NCBI RefSeq assembly: GCF_958450345.1
Contig: NC_088781.1
Coordinates: forward strand, 115,213,431-115,277,430
DNA length: 64,000 nucleotides
Direction of reading: 5' to 3'
Origin: Calliphora vicina
Lineage: Eukaryota; Arthropoda; Insecta; Diptera; Calliphoridae
Positions 31,400-43,409 of the stretch are shown piece by piece. The notes under the pieces are model-generated. The model made no database searches, was not told where the DNA came from, and saw nothing but the letters and a program-made list of their open reading frames with translations. Positions within the stretch are counted from its first letter, which is position 1; the number at the start of each line of letters is the position of its first letter. Made by a program: the position numbers and the translations under genes.

Positions 31400-33100
31400 T
31401 GTGTTCTTATACATATTTGTATGAGTATGTCACTTAAAATGAAAGCTAACATTATTATTTTGTATTCATATGAGTCTTCATATATGTATGTATGTATGCA
31501 TGAGAGCGTATGTTTGTGTGTGAATGTGTGCAGTATATGTACGTGTGAATACTAACGAATACATGGTTGAGAGCATGAGAAAAAACTGTTTTGTACAAGA
31601 GTATAAATAAAATAAAACAGTTTCATGTAATGCAATATAAAAACTATAGCACCAACTATATACGATAACAATTTGAAAAGTGACTCTAAAATCAAACCAA
31701 ATGTGTGAAATGTATCCTTAATAAGGAGAACATTCAAAATAAAACTGACAATTCCCACCTCTTCCTGCCAAACTATACCTTTATACATTTCCGTCTTACA
31801 AAAAGTTCTGCTGTTAACTTTCAAACATGCTAGCGATATATTTCAGTTGAACAAACATGAAAAGTTGTAAAGAAATATGGCTTAAATGCTGTATCCTTGT
31901 TGGAAAAAGCCCCTAATTTGGATGGTTTTATATGGTAAAATGTATCCAACATAAAGAAAACTTTATTCAACTTTTTTAAATAACAATAATAAAGCTATTG
32001 TCTTTAAATTTGAAACAACTTTTCATACCACCCTCCTACCTTGGCAACAACAAGAACAATTGCACAGAAAAAAAGTACTTTAATTGCAGGAAGGATTATG
32101 ATTATTTCTGCTCTTTTGTTTTGTTGGTGCTACTGTTGCCATTGTTGTTGTTATTACAGTTGTTGTCGTTGTTATAGTTCAAGTTTGTAACCATTATGTT
32201 TGGTTATATATTTTACGTTTATTTTTTTTTATTTTTTAAGGACATCATTTATATTTTTGTTTTTGTTTTGTTTTATTTTTTTATTTCCCAAATAAACAAA
32301 CAACAATTTTGTATGGGAAATTTTAATTTAAAATTCTTCTTTTATATTTTTTTTTATTTTTTCAGTTTTAAATGTATAATTGTTGTTGCATTTGTTGTTG
32401 TTCTTAAAATATTTATTCTGCATTAAAGTTTAAATTTTTAATGCATTAATAACAAAACATGCATTAAAACAATTTTCAATATGATGAATAACAAGCAGTA
32501 TTCCATACTTACTATACATAAATACATATTTTTACATACATATACATAATTTGAATGCAAACAAAAACATGATGACCTAGATCGCTGATTGCAAAATGTT
32601 GGAATAAAAAAAATATGAAATGAGAAATAAATAATAATAATTTCGATTGAATATGGAAATGTCACTAATGATAGCTGGGCGATATTAAAATTACAGCAGA
32701 ATTGAATTGCATAATTTAAGATTCAAAAGTTGTTTATGGGAAATATTCAAATGAATGAGGAATTTCGATTAATTTCGAGAATCAGTGAAACTGGCTTTAC
32801 ATTCACAATACAAATAAAATTATAATACCTATTACTTTAAACCATTAATTTGTTTTCTCTATGTTTAATGAAAAAACTTTCAAACATTTCAAACAAGTGT
32901 TTCTCTATAATTTTATTTCATAGAAAATAGTTATCATAGTTTGAAATTTTCTAATTTCTTCAAAATTATTCCAACCTCGCCAGCAAGAAAATTAGTAGTA
33001 AGTTTACCAAATCATTCTTCAGTATACTTGTTGTGACTGATACATATTACTCATACGCAACACGGTCCATTTAACTGTAATGAAAGAAACATTTTCGATA
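31400..33100. other. Low-complexity unique DNA, no gene recognised
   Basis: ATGTATGTATG and GTGTGTG runs (31480-31540), GTTGTTGTTATTACAGTTGTTGTCGTTGTT (described by words here: GTTGTTGTT, TTGTCGTTG; 32140-32180), and T-rich tracts around 32215-32360. Frames here (32196-32426 plus, 31552-31824 minus) are Phe/Tyr/Ile-rich and show no domain. Confidence 0.45.
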
Positions 33101-33110
33101 AGGTACTGAC

Positions 33111-33825
33111 TAGGGTATTCAATCGGTTAACCGATTAATTTTGGTCGGTTAACTGTTCGAATAATTCGAAATTGTCGATTTCGGTTAACCGAAATTTCTT
33201 TTTTTACACTTTAACATATTTTTTTTTGTTTTTAATTTTCCATTTTAATTCAAATACAAATGTCAAAGTAAAATTACATATTTTTTCGAACATTCAAGAA
33301 ATATGTTTAGTGAGTATAATAACTGATATATGTATTTAATTTGCATGTAATTGTTGGATGAGAACATGATAATAGACGAAACTGGAGACACTACTGAAAC
33401 GAGTTTTTATCAGAACTTATCGAAATTATTAAAAGTATTTAAAATCTAAAACGTCCAAAAAGGACCCCAATGGTATAATGCAGGATTTTATACGCTTAGA
33501 AAAAACTAAAAAAAACAACTGACAAATTGGATATTCTTTATCATGTCTTATTTTCGATTTCTCCAACATCTACAATCAGCGAGAGAGTTTTTTCCAAGTC
33601 AAGTTTTATTAAAACTAATGAAAATTATTTACTTTTTGGTTTAATTGTTATGTTTTGTTTATTTTTTATGTTTCTGTTCTTTTTATTAATAAAATACTCC
33701 AATAAGTACATAAAATTCGTGATTTAGTTTCAGTTTAAGATTTAAATAGAAATTATTCGGTTAATCTAAACCCCGATTAATTATTTGCTCGATTAAACTA
33801 GAAACCCAATTAATTGAATACCCTA
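33111..33825. mobile_element. hAT element, TIR TAGGGTATTC, exact TSD GTACTGAC
   Basis: The 715-bp element opens TAGGGTATTCAATCGGTTAA and closes CAATTAATTGAATACCCTA. It is flanked by GTACTGAC on both sides (33103-33110 and 33826-33833). Subterminal GGTTAACCG repeats lie on both strands near the left end. It shares the terminal ten bases with the 21884 element but has different inner sequence, so it is a sister subfamily. Confidence 0.93.
33525..33720 (+). pseudogene. hAT C-terminal dimerisation domain relic
   Basis: The frame from 33527 begins MDILYHVLFSISPTSTISER, then VFSKSSFIKTNEN. The pattern (S/P)xTS..SERVFS is the signature of the hAT C-terminal dimerisation domain. The rest of the transposase is deleted. 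The relic ends shortly before the right terminus, as expected for the end of a transposase gene read left to right. Confidence 0.75.
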
Positions 33826-33833
33826 GTACTGAC

Positions 33834-34713
33834 CTTACCTCATCTACATTTTTTAAAACTTGGTATATGGACAAACACACCATTATTTTAAAATCAATGA
33901 AACCGAGCTTTATTGTTCATTGTTATTCTTAAATGTTTATGATATTGACAAAACAGATATTAACAGTTTTGTGACAATGACTCCAATAACAACAAAATAG
34001 CTTCCTAGCGTTGAAAAATATTTAAAACAAGTACGAGAGATATATCCGGCTGTGTCGAATCTTATATACCCTTCAATTAAGTGCACTTTAAAATAAAGAT
34101 TGAAAATATTGCGTACTTAATATAAAGATTAAACAAATTTGTTGGTGACATACGATGATATGGAATTGCCCATATACAATCTAATAACTGCATTTTGTTT
34201 TTGAATTTTTATCACTTTCAGCGGAGTTAAATAAAACTTGTATAATTTTACACGTTAACTCTTAACACACTTATATAGAAAAATTTTAATAACTTTTATA
34301 ATTTTAAGCCAACATTACTAATCAAGGATGAAAACAATATTTAAAATATTTCATATAAATTTATAGGAGGGACAAATAATTTATTCTTTCATAAGCTTTC
34401 TGTTAAAAAAAAATGGGAGTTGTGCCTGAAATCATGTGAAGTTTTTGTAGCAGAAAGTTTTTACGAAAGCTGAAGATGCGAACAATTTAGAACATACGAT
34501 TACTTCCACTTTCGTAAAAATTCTGTGACAGACCTGAAAATATGAGTTGTTAATTAAAAACTAAATACCGGCTGAAATAAAATATAAAATGAGAAAAATT
34601 CATCCTCTTATTTATTGGAGTTCTTCATCTAAATTGGAATAAAAGTATCGCCATTGAGAAGAAAATCTTAAGTTTTCTTAGCAAAAGGTCGGTTTATTCG
34701 ATTTTCATAGTTC
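33834..34713. other. A+T-rich DNA, no gene recognised
   Basis: No sustained coding frame. A phrase near 34045 (GGCTGTGTCGAAT) recurs at 37722, which hints at an old dispersed repeat, but no termini can be drawn. Confidence 0.4.
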
Positions 34714-34721
34714 TTTATGGC

Positions 34722-36825
34722 TAGGGTTTTTATCCCGGGAATTCCCGGTACGAATTTCCCGGCAATTTTGCCAATTTTCACTACCCGATTCCCGGGAGTA
34801 TTAGTCGGGAATCCCGAGAATTAAAAACTGACGAAAATACATAGAAACCAAGTTAGAACTTTTTTTTTAACAAAAAACAGTGAAAAGTTTTTTGCTTATA
34901 TCTTGGCAATAATAGACCCCCTATTATTATTATTATTTATCTCTTTTAAAAAGAGAATTCATTATTTATAGAATTAATTTCTTATTGAATCATTCTAATT
35001 TCTTTAAATTTCTTCTTCAAATCCATAACAAAATAGCTTCAAAAATTTATTAAATGATTAAATTTTTCTTCAATTAAAATTTAGTACAAAAAGGTTTAAG
35101 ACAATTTTTTCAATTAATTTTGGAAATGATTTGATTTAACAAAAATTTAATCATTCAAAGTTTGAATAAATTCTGTTATTAATTAACTTTAAAATTAATT
35201 CAGTTTAAACAAAGGCTTTGAAAAGAATCTAAAAAATTAAATATTAGGAAGGGATTTATGGAATGAAAGGCTGATATTTTATAATTACGTATTATGATTT
35301 TAGTGAATTAAGCTCAAATTTTATTAATTAATTCGAAGATCTGATATTTAATAATTATAACACTAAGTGTTTATATGAAATTTGGCTATAATATTCCTAA
35401 TTTAGAGTATCATTACACAGTACAACACATGATTTTGGGACTCAATTCTGACAATTGCACGTGAAAGTAGCCCCAAAAATAAGAACTTCTGCATCATTAG
35501 TTTTGTCAAGTTGGCTGCCGTAAAAATTTAATGGCCATACGAATTTTTTTCGTCAAGGTGGATTTTTATCACTTTTTCTATATTTTAGCACGGTTATATC
35601 TCGTATACCGTACGGAGTATCTCTTTTGTGGCTGAAGGAAAGTTGTAGATATTGAATAGTAGAAAAAAAGTACGGAACATACCTACCAGAAAAAAGTGCA
35701 TCCAGTGCCTTAAAATCGCAAAAATGCCCATTTTTTAATTTTTTTTAACCAATTTTTCACCTTTTTTGCTCAATAACTGGATTACAAATCCAATTATGGA
35801 CCGATCACCATGAAATTAGGTCGTGTGATTTGTTTCTATATGAAAGTTATTTATCATGAATTTTGTATGTATACCATAATTTTTAACAGATTTATGCACT
35901 TTAAAGTGATTTTCGGAAGCGTGTCTTATATGAGAGCTATGACTAATTATGGACCGATCATAAAAAAATATGGTACATATAATTTGTTCGGCCCAAGGAA
36001 GAAGCCTGTTGAAATTGGCTGAAATCGGTTCATTATTTCACCTAGCCTCCATGCAAATGTCCTCCCGAAATTGGACTTTATCGGTCATAAATGTTTAATT
36101 TATATATGTATCTACACAAATTTCGCTCCAAATAAGTTTTGTATATACAAAATTCATGTCAAAAAATTTTATTATGATCGGTCCATAATTATTCATAGCT
36201 CCCATATAAGTCCCGCTTACGGAAATCACTTTAAAGTGCATAAATCTGTTAAAAATGATGGTATACATACAAAATTCATGATAAATAACTTTCATATAGA
36301 CATAAATCACGCGACCTAATTTCATGGTGATCGGTCCATAATTGCATTTGTAATCCAGTTATTGATCAAAAAAGGTGAAAAATTGGTAATTTTTTTTAAA
36401 AAATGGGCATTTTTGCGATTTTAAGGCACTGGATGCATCTTTTTCGGGTAGGTATGTTCCGTACTTTTTTTCTACTATTCAATATCTACAACTTTCCTTC
36501 AGCCACAAAAGAGATATTCCGTACGGTATACAAGATATAACCGTGCTAAAATATAGAAAAAGTGATAAAAATCCACCTTGAGGAAAAAAAATTCGTATGG
36601 TCATTAAATTATTACGGCAGCCAACTTGACAAAACTAATGATGTAGAAGTTCTTATTTTTGGAGCTACTTTCACGTGCAATTGTCAGAATTGAGTCCCAA
36701 AGCAATGAACTGAAAAATGTTGTACTGTGTTATACATTTCGGGAATAGCCGGGTACCCGGAAACGTAGAAAAAAATTTCCCGATTACTGGGATTCAAAAA
36801 AAAGGTCGGGAAATTAAAAACCCTA
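34722..36825. mobile_element. hAT-type non-autonomous element, TSD TTTATGGC, carrying a nested foldback
   Basis: It opens TAGGGTTTTTATCCCGGGAA and closes GTCGGGAAATTAAAAACCCTA (last 20 bases of interest). It is flanked by TTTATGGC on both sides (34714-34721 and 36826-36833). Subterminal CCCGGGAAT words occur on both strands. Without the insert at 35416-36729 and its duplicated TTA it is about 790 bp. The interior matches the relic at 29117-29440 in reverse. No transposase frame is left, so it would have depended on a relative. Confidence 0.9.
35416..36729. mobile_element. Large foldback element, TIR CACAGTACAACA, TSD TTA, with family H sequence in its arms
   Basis: The 1314-bp element begins CACAGTACAACACATGATTT and ends with the inverse (ATGTTGTACTGTG). 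It has TTA at 35413-35415 and 36730-36732, and an empty site in the related relic at 29.2 kb. The arms are long, about 550 bp each. The outer ~350 bp is specific to this element (for example CCGTACGGAGTATCTC). The inner ~200 bp of each arm plus the loop is family H sequence (CGGTCCATAATT, CATAGCTCCCATATA modules), present in opposite orientations on the two sides. There is no protein. A 3-bp TTA duplication fits PIF/Harbinger, whereas the CAC end would fit CACTA-like groups; this is undecided. Confidence 0.88.
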
Positions 36826-36833
36826 TTTATGGC

Positions 36834-38147
36834 AAATAAATAGTTCACAAAGTTACTCACATCAGTATTTTTTCAAAGAATAAATAAATTAAGATATATT
36901 TAACACACAGTTTTTAAAATAGGATTCAAGTAATACGTGACATGTGTTTCAGATATGCCAATATATGCTAGCTCTAAAACTTTTCAAATCTTAAATTTCA
37001 TTTATACACAAAAACAATTTTGTATATAAATATAAAATCATAAGTTCAGTTTTCGAAATATTTTAACTAAAAATTGTGTTTTTAGACGTTTTATTTCAGG
37101 AACGTTGAGTTTAATTGAAAATGTTAAAAACTGTTTATAGTTTTGAAATATGCAGAATTTGAGCTCCTAGTTAAGTACCATTTTTAAGTAAAATTAAAAT
37201 TTTTCAGTTTATGTCAATATTTTTTATCACAGCTAATACGATTTCATTTAAGATTTTTGTAATACTGCAGAAATTAGACGATTTCGCGTTTAAAATTATG
37301 TATTACGACTTTTTCAAGCATTTCAATAACAAAACCAAAACTCATTCATTTCAATTTAATAATTGTCCAATTCAAAACCTACTTATGTTATCATTGTAAA
37401 GCAGAAATATAAATATTTATAAATAAAATCATACTAAAAATTAAAATATTTTATGTATAAATTTCAATCTTCAATTTATACAGTTTCCGGAAAAATTCAG
37501 TCTAACTTTTTATACTTTCCATTGTCGTTAAGTAACGAAAAATATCGATTGTTTTAAATAAATATTTAAGAAATTGAGATATAGGAAAAATAATTTACAC
37601 AATAATTTAGGGATAAAAATTAGCAAACACAAATTAAATATGGGAGTATAAATCCCAAAAATCGAATAAAATTTTCTAAAAACAAATACATTCTTTGTCC
37701 AAAACTAATCTAAAAACTTCGGCTGTGTCGAATATAACATTCTCATATAACTCTCACAAAAGTATACTTTAAGATATATTATTAAGATATATTAAAGATA
37801 AGCATAAAACACAATTTTTGGTGAAAAAAAAAGTTTGAAAATATTTTTTTTTAAAATGTAATAAGGTGAAAAAAAATTGGTGAAAAAACCGATGTGGAAA
37901 CATTATATTTGTTATAAATATACAAAGTCGTTATGGTCGTATATTAAAATATTGAAAAATCTGTCCATAACTAAATGTTTTTTAAAAAATTAACATCAGG
38001 AAAAAAATAACCAAAACGGCAATGATGTTGTCGACACCTCATATTAAAAAAGTCCGCCTTAAACTATGCTTTACATTTGTATAATTCCAAGAACTGTTCT
38101 CTAATTTATATACAACTGTGTGATGCTTTTGTTAAACAAATTATAAT
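36834..38147. other. A+T-rich DNA, no gene recognised
   Basis: The frame at 37211-37399 is Phe/Lys/Asn-rich with no motif. The GGCTGTGTCGAAT phrase recurs at 37722. No termini with duplications were found. Confidence 0.4.
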
Positions 38148-38710
38148 TAGGGACCGAAAATAGTAATTATTCTTGAAATTTCTAAGGAGCCAAGTCAAGC
38201 ATGCCATTTTGATCGTCAAGCTAATATGTTGTCAGAAATATTTGTTATTTTTTAATTTTTTCATCAGATATTAATGTTATATTCTGATTTTTATTTTTTT
38301 TTTTTTGTAAAAAATATTTGTCAGATTCTGATTTTTTTTCAGAAATATATTGTCAGAAATAAGGTCGTTTTCAGCATTAAAATTGCTCCTTGGATACTTG
38401 CGTTACAAATTGTCTGAAGAAAATTTTGAAACAATTATGTAAAACATAATTGTGATAATTGTTCATGGGAATTAAGAATATTATTAACAATTATGATTAC
38501 CCACTGTTCAAAAAAGTAATTCATTGCGGCACTATATATTAAAATTGAAAAAATTGTATACAAAAAAAAAACAAAAATAAAAATCAAAGTCTGACAATTA
38601 TTTCTGACAAAAATATATAAAAATCAAAGTGTGACAAAAAATATAAAAATCTGGAAATAACAATTATGTTGTGATTTTTACTATAAATGTCATAATTGTG
38701 ATTGTCCCTG
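38148..38710. mobile_element. Possible hAT-type MITE with CAGGGAC-like ends
   Basis: The left end TAGGGACCGAAAATAGTAAT and the right end, whose reverse complement is CAGGGACAATCACAATTATG, share a (C/T)AGGGAC terminus. The inner zones are loosely inverted: words such as AATCAGAATCTGACA and TTGTCAGATTCTGATT recur on opposite strands. The flanks ATTATAAT and ATTATTAT agree at 7 of 8 positions, but in such A+T-rich DNA this could be chance. Tentative. Confidence 0.4.
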
Positions 38711-38964
38711 ATTATTATGGCAAAAATAAACTTTAATTCTAAACTATTAATTTATGCTACGAACTAAATAGATTTACAAAATAAGTACTTATTTTATCAT
38801 TTATCATTAATACTCACTTCCAGAAATTTCCCATAAACATTTTATAAATTCTCATAATTCAGTAGGGAAATATATTTTACACTAAGCTGAAGTAATTAAC
38901 AAAGCGGAAATATTTTGCTAAAATATTTTTTCTACTAGTAAAACCACACTATCCTTAACTTTTT

Positions 38965-39745
38965 CAATCATCAATTGCCCCCCAAAATTATTTAGCTAAA
39001 AACCAAAGAAAACAGGTTACGTTTGAAGTTTTTAAGAATATTCTTATAGAATCAAAGTTTTTATAAAAACTTTAGTTATTTAAACAAAATCTTTTGTTAG
39101 TTTATGAAAAATATATTTCAATTTAAAAAACTTGAATTTTTATTTTGATATTAATATTTTATTTAAATCTCCTAAAAGTAGACTTTTAAATTGTTGACCA
39201 TAAGTATTTTTTTTTTCAAATGTGATAATGATGCCAAATGATTGCTCCATCATAGAGATATTATTTGGCTTCATTATTTCTTCATATTAAAACTATTTTA
39301 GTTACAAAATGTCAACCTGTGAGCATCTGCTAGTACAACAACACTAACTTGTACTTATTGCAATCATCAATTGCCTCCCAAAAGCATGTTATATAAATTT
39401 AGCTAAAACTCAGAACATGTTATATTTAAAGTTTTTAAAAATAGACTTTAAAATCAAAGTTTTTATAAAAACTTTAGTTATTTTTATCAAAAAATATTTC
39501 AATTTAAAAAATTCATTAGAAAAACATGATTAGCCTAAGGATTATGTGATTTGTTTAATGAAATTACTGCTTTATATAAATCTCCTAAAACTAGACTTCT
39601 AAATTTCTGCTCATAATTACAATTTGTTTTCAAAATATGATAATGATGCCAAACAATTATTCCATCATTGAGATATTATTTCGCTTCATTATTTTATCAT
39701 GATAAAACTATTTTATTTACTAGCTGTCCACCTGTGACCATTGAT
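38965..39745. repeat. Tandem duplication, unit about 396 bp, two diverged copies
   Basis: CAATCATCAATTGCC starts both units (38965 and 39361). The order ATTTAGCTAAAA, ATCAAAGTTTTTATAAAAAC, TTTAGTTATTT, AAATCTCCTAAAA.TAGACTT, GATAATGATGCCAAA, TCCATCAT.GAGATATTATTT and CCTGTGA(C/G)CAT is conserved in both. Divergence with small indels shows that the duplication is old. No coding frame. Confidence 0.85.
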
Positions 39746-42035
39746 ATGTTATATCCATTTTAATATTTTTAGAAATCAAAAAATTTGTTCATTAGAAGTT
39801 AGAATTTTTAAAAAATTGTTAGCCATAAAAATTTGTGTCACTATAATAATTTTCAATCAGTTTTAAACTCTTATTCATATAACATTTTTAATACTCACTT
39901 TGGATATTTTATTTGTAAACAGCTTATTTATTCCCTTAAATTTTATTTGTTTAAATTTAAATTATTTCTTAAATTTTATTTATATATTTTTTTATATTTG
40001 TTTAATATTTAGCACTTATTTGTTTAGGTATAGGAATTTATATAATTTTCAGAAAGAGAGAGATATTTTTCATTTAAATTAAACTTTAATAAAAACTTTT
40101 AATTTATGATAATTTTACAAAGATATGTATGCACTATTGCAGTTGATAAAAAATGCTGAGGAATTTTATTATTATTTTTTTTATAATTTGTGCAGCATTT
40201 TTTTATAATTTATAAATCCACACATAAATTCTTCCTCATTAAGGAATTTCATTAATTTCCTGTATGTTTTTATGTATTTTTTCTTTTTTTTTTGGAATTC
40301 TCTTGATTATGTTAAATTTGTATATATAACATCACGTTTAATTGTTGTGACGTCTGATGGTTTTTGTTTTAATTTTGTTTTGTTTCATTATTTTATTTTA
40401 TTTTTTTTTTTTGCTTTCTTCACGGTTTAACGAATTTGCAATGGAATATTATGAAAAAAAAAATCATATATAAAACTGGAATGTACAATTGTGTCGCGTA
40501 GGCTGTTGTATTGTTTTATTTGTAGATGTTTTCATATGCCGTTTGTGTCTGTGTGTTAGAGTGTTTGTATTGTTGGGTGTGTGTGTTTGAGTTAAATATC
40601 CTCAAGTAATCCTTGACGTTAACAACAATGAGGAAGAGGCTTAAAACACCAGCACTATGAAACACAAAAACAGCCAGAACAACTTTACTTTTTTTATATT
40701 TTTTGCAAGTGAAGGCAAAAAAAAAACACCAGCTCACTCGTTTAAAGACTCGCATACATTCATTCACACGCTGACTACGACAACAAAAAAACGTACAATT
40801 TTGAAACAAATGTATGTCCGGCACGTCAAACACGAAACCAACAACATCAAAAAAACATTGAAAAAACGCACACACAGATGAACGTTACAAAAAAAAAAAT
40901 TGAAGAAAAAAAAATCATCACACACACAATCAGAGTAGCAAAAAGAAGAGCAGCAATTCCACTTTACAACAATTTCAACGTTAACGACAACAAAACGCAC
41001 ACGATTTAAATATTATGTTAACGAGTACGAGCATAAACGAAACGAAAGGCTAAAGAATTTCTTAAATTCATAAATTTTATCTTCAATTTGTTATTAATTT
41101 TTCCACTTTTTCATTATTTTGTACAGCCTTTTTAAACTGTTTAAGTTTGTTTTTAATTACGCGTGTTTTTTTATATTTCTTAAATTTGCTTATTTATTTG
41201 CAATTTTTTTTCCTTTATAACTATAAACATGGCAACACTGATGCGCACGTCAACAAATACACCGTCATTATTTTATATACATAACACTCCGACGGATGAG
41301 CTAAAACTGAATTTTTAGGTAAAAGTTTCACTAACGCAAAGGACATCGTGTGTAAATTCAAACACACACACATAATCCATACACACTTACTGTTTAGAAA
41401 ACTCAACACACCCTCGTGCTCATCTGGCAAAATAAACAGTTTGAAAAGAAATTCAACACAACTCTCCAACAGAGCGCACAATTGGAATTATATGCAGTTA
41501 GGCAAAGGAAAAGCTTTAACACACATTTAATACCGAGAAAGTCTCCACTTTAAAGAATGTATTTATTTAGTTGATTGTAAATATTCTCTTTTTTACACTC
41601 CCAAATAATTTGTAAATTCTCTTGAATTTCAAATTTATATACACGTGTGCTAGCTGTGTAATATTATTAAAAAATCTCTTAAAACCTGTAAAGAGTTTTT
41701 TGTTATCTTACTTCAAAGGTACCTTTTGCGGAGATTTCTTTTATATATTTAGTACCATATACCTTTTGGTAGATATTAAACTATTTTAGGAACAAATAAG
41801 TAAAAAAAAAAGTGAAATGCGAACAATAAACTTCAATAAACATAGTTGTTCTTCATTTCTCATATAAATCTACCTCAAATATTCTTTCTTATAAGCTTTA
41901 ATATCTTTTTTTAACATAAAGAATAATGCGATTTAATAATTTTCAACCATAAATTTAATCTTATTTATTATCAATTATGAATATGGAAAAAAGTAGTTAA
42001 ATATCTTCATATCTAATAAAAATTCTAGTTTTTAA
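39746..42035. other. Unique region with CA-rich segment, no supported gene
   Basis: 39.9-40.5 kb is T-rich. 40.62-41.53 kb is unlike its surroundings: A/C-rich with more C+G, containing ACACACACAATCAGAG, GCACGTCAAACACGAAACC and GGCAACACTGATGCGCACG. This composition is common in fly 5' untranslated exons read on the plus strand. I could not assign a start codon, TATA box or splice site, so a gene is not called. Frames on the minus strand there (40516-41000) are Phe/Val/Cys shadows. Confidence 0.35.
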
Positions 42036-42039
42036 CTTG

Positions 42040-42870
42040 ATGGACGGTACCCATTAATTTTGCACAACTTTTCGGTCCACCTGTGCTGCATTCCTATTCC
42101 AAGCAGATTTTTCCTTAATTTAGCTTTGACAATACCCCAATATTTTTCAATTGACCGAAGCTGGGGACAATTCACAAATCAGTCCAAAACTTCACTGAAG
42201 AATTATGTTGTCTAATAAAGGGTAGCAAACATTTTTCAAAACATTCTTTGATGTAAATATCCGATGTCTTAGTTGTAGATTTTACAAACGGAGCACTCTT
42301 AAGATCGCAACTGCAAATAGCTTGCAACACCATAACCTTCTTACCAAATTTATCCATTTCTATACATTTATATTTTTGATTGACACTAATTCCTGGTAGC
42401 TGTTGAAGGTCCATTTTCACATACGTTTCATCATCCAGTTATTAAATTTTGTCAAAAATTGTTAGTAAAGTAAACTAGATCGTTTTACAGCATTAATATT
42501 TTGATTTTCATTAAGATTTAAATATTTAATGCTACGACATGACCGTAAGCCAGCATCCAGGTGTATTCTTCTTGCTGTACTACGACTGGTTTTATATTTT
42601 TTGGCGCGATAATTATCAGATAAACTTGCATTTTGTTTAATACAACGCTCTATTTTCGTTGTAAGGTCTTGGTCTAGTCTGCTAACTTTTTTGGTTTCTC
42701 CTTTCTTACAATCCATGCTTAAGGTTCCACTGTAACGTTTTATAACATCATTCACACAACTTTTTGGGAACTTCAGTTTTTTTGATATCATTGCACCTGA
42801 CCATGTTGGATTTTTTAGAAAATTGTGCACAATGTGATTTTCCATTGCTCGCCATGTGTACAAAAATTAA
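42040..42870 (-). pseudogene. Tc1/mariner-superfamily transposase pseudogene, DD37E-like
   Basis: The upstream part (42462-42863) encodes two helix-turn-helix-like segments (WSGAMISKKLKFPKSCVNDV and NYRAKKYKTSRSTARRI). After a frameshift near 42440 the catalytic part reads DDETYVKMDLQQLPG, MDKFGKKVMVLQAICSCD, KECFEKCLLPFIRQH and FWTDL. It then jumps to NCPQLRSIEKYWGIVKAKL. The first Asp (DDETYV), second Asp (WTDL) and final Glu (SIEKYW) survive, but about 28 residues between the second and third, including the usual ASCHY segment, are deleted. The motif style and spacing in intact relatives suggest DD37E. Dead copy. No terminal inverted repeats were identified. Confidence 0.85.
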
Positions 42871-42879
42871 TGTACTAAT

Positions 42880-43409
42880 TTGAAATCTTGACAGGATAAC
42901 GGTTGGTTTGTTTAGAAAGTCATGCCAAAAGAAAACAGTAATGCTACCACTAGTTTTTTGTAAAAAGCTTCTACAGTGCGTCGGATTTTATGGCAACAAT
43001 GGTTTATTTTGTATTAAAATGCATAATTGTTTTGATTAATTTTAGTATATGTGCAATTATTAGAATCGCAGTCAAATGGTACTCTATTCAATATTCCATT
43101 ATTTATTGGCTTACTGATTTAATTTCAACCAATAAACCTAAATCAAAAATGTTTATTGATTTTAAAAAAACATTGTTGCTCTATTGCATTTTTAGAGTAA
43201 CTTTAGTGAAAATAAAGGCAAATAACAGAGTTAAAAGGTCCATTAAGTCTACTAAAAAACACCATAAATAATAGAAAACGAGCTAAGTTCCTAAAAAGGA
43301 CCTATAAGGTTTCAAAAAAGCAAACATGAATTTAAATAACACAACAAAATTCTGCATGACATTGTGAATTTTCAAGACTTTAAGTTCAGATTTGTAGTAT
43401 TGATACGCT
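42880..43409. other. No gene recognised
   Basis: The frame at 42990-43271 (93 codons) is Ile/Lys-rich with one hydrophobic N-terminal stretch (residues 4-30) and no motif. A word CTACAGTGCGTCGGATTTTA at 42971 resembles a Tc1-type terminus, but no partner was found. Confidence 0.35.

Noticed and set aside
40516..41000. Minus-strand secreted or membrane protein
   Set aside because: Composition is explained by the A/C-rich plus strand; two overlapping frames are equally open.
42971..42990. Tc1-type terminal repeat of the DD37E-like element
   Set aside because: CTACAGTGCGTCGG points away from the pseudogene and no inverse partner was found on the other side.
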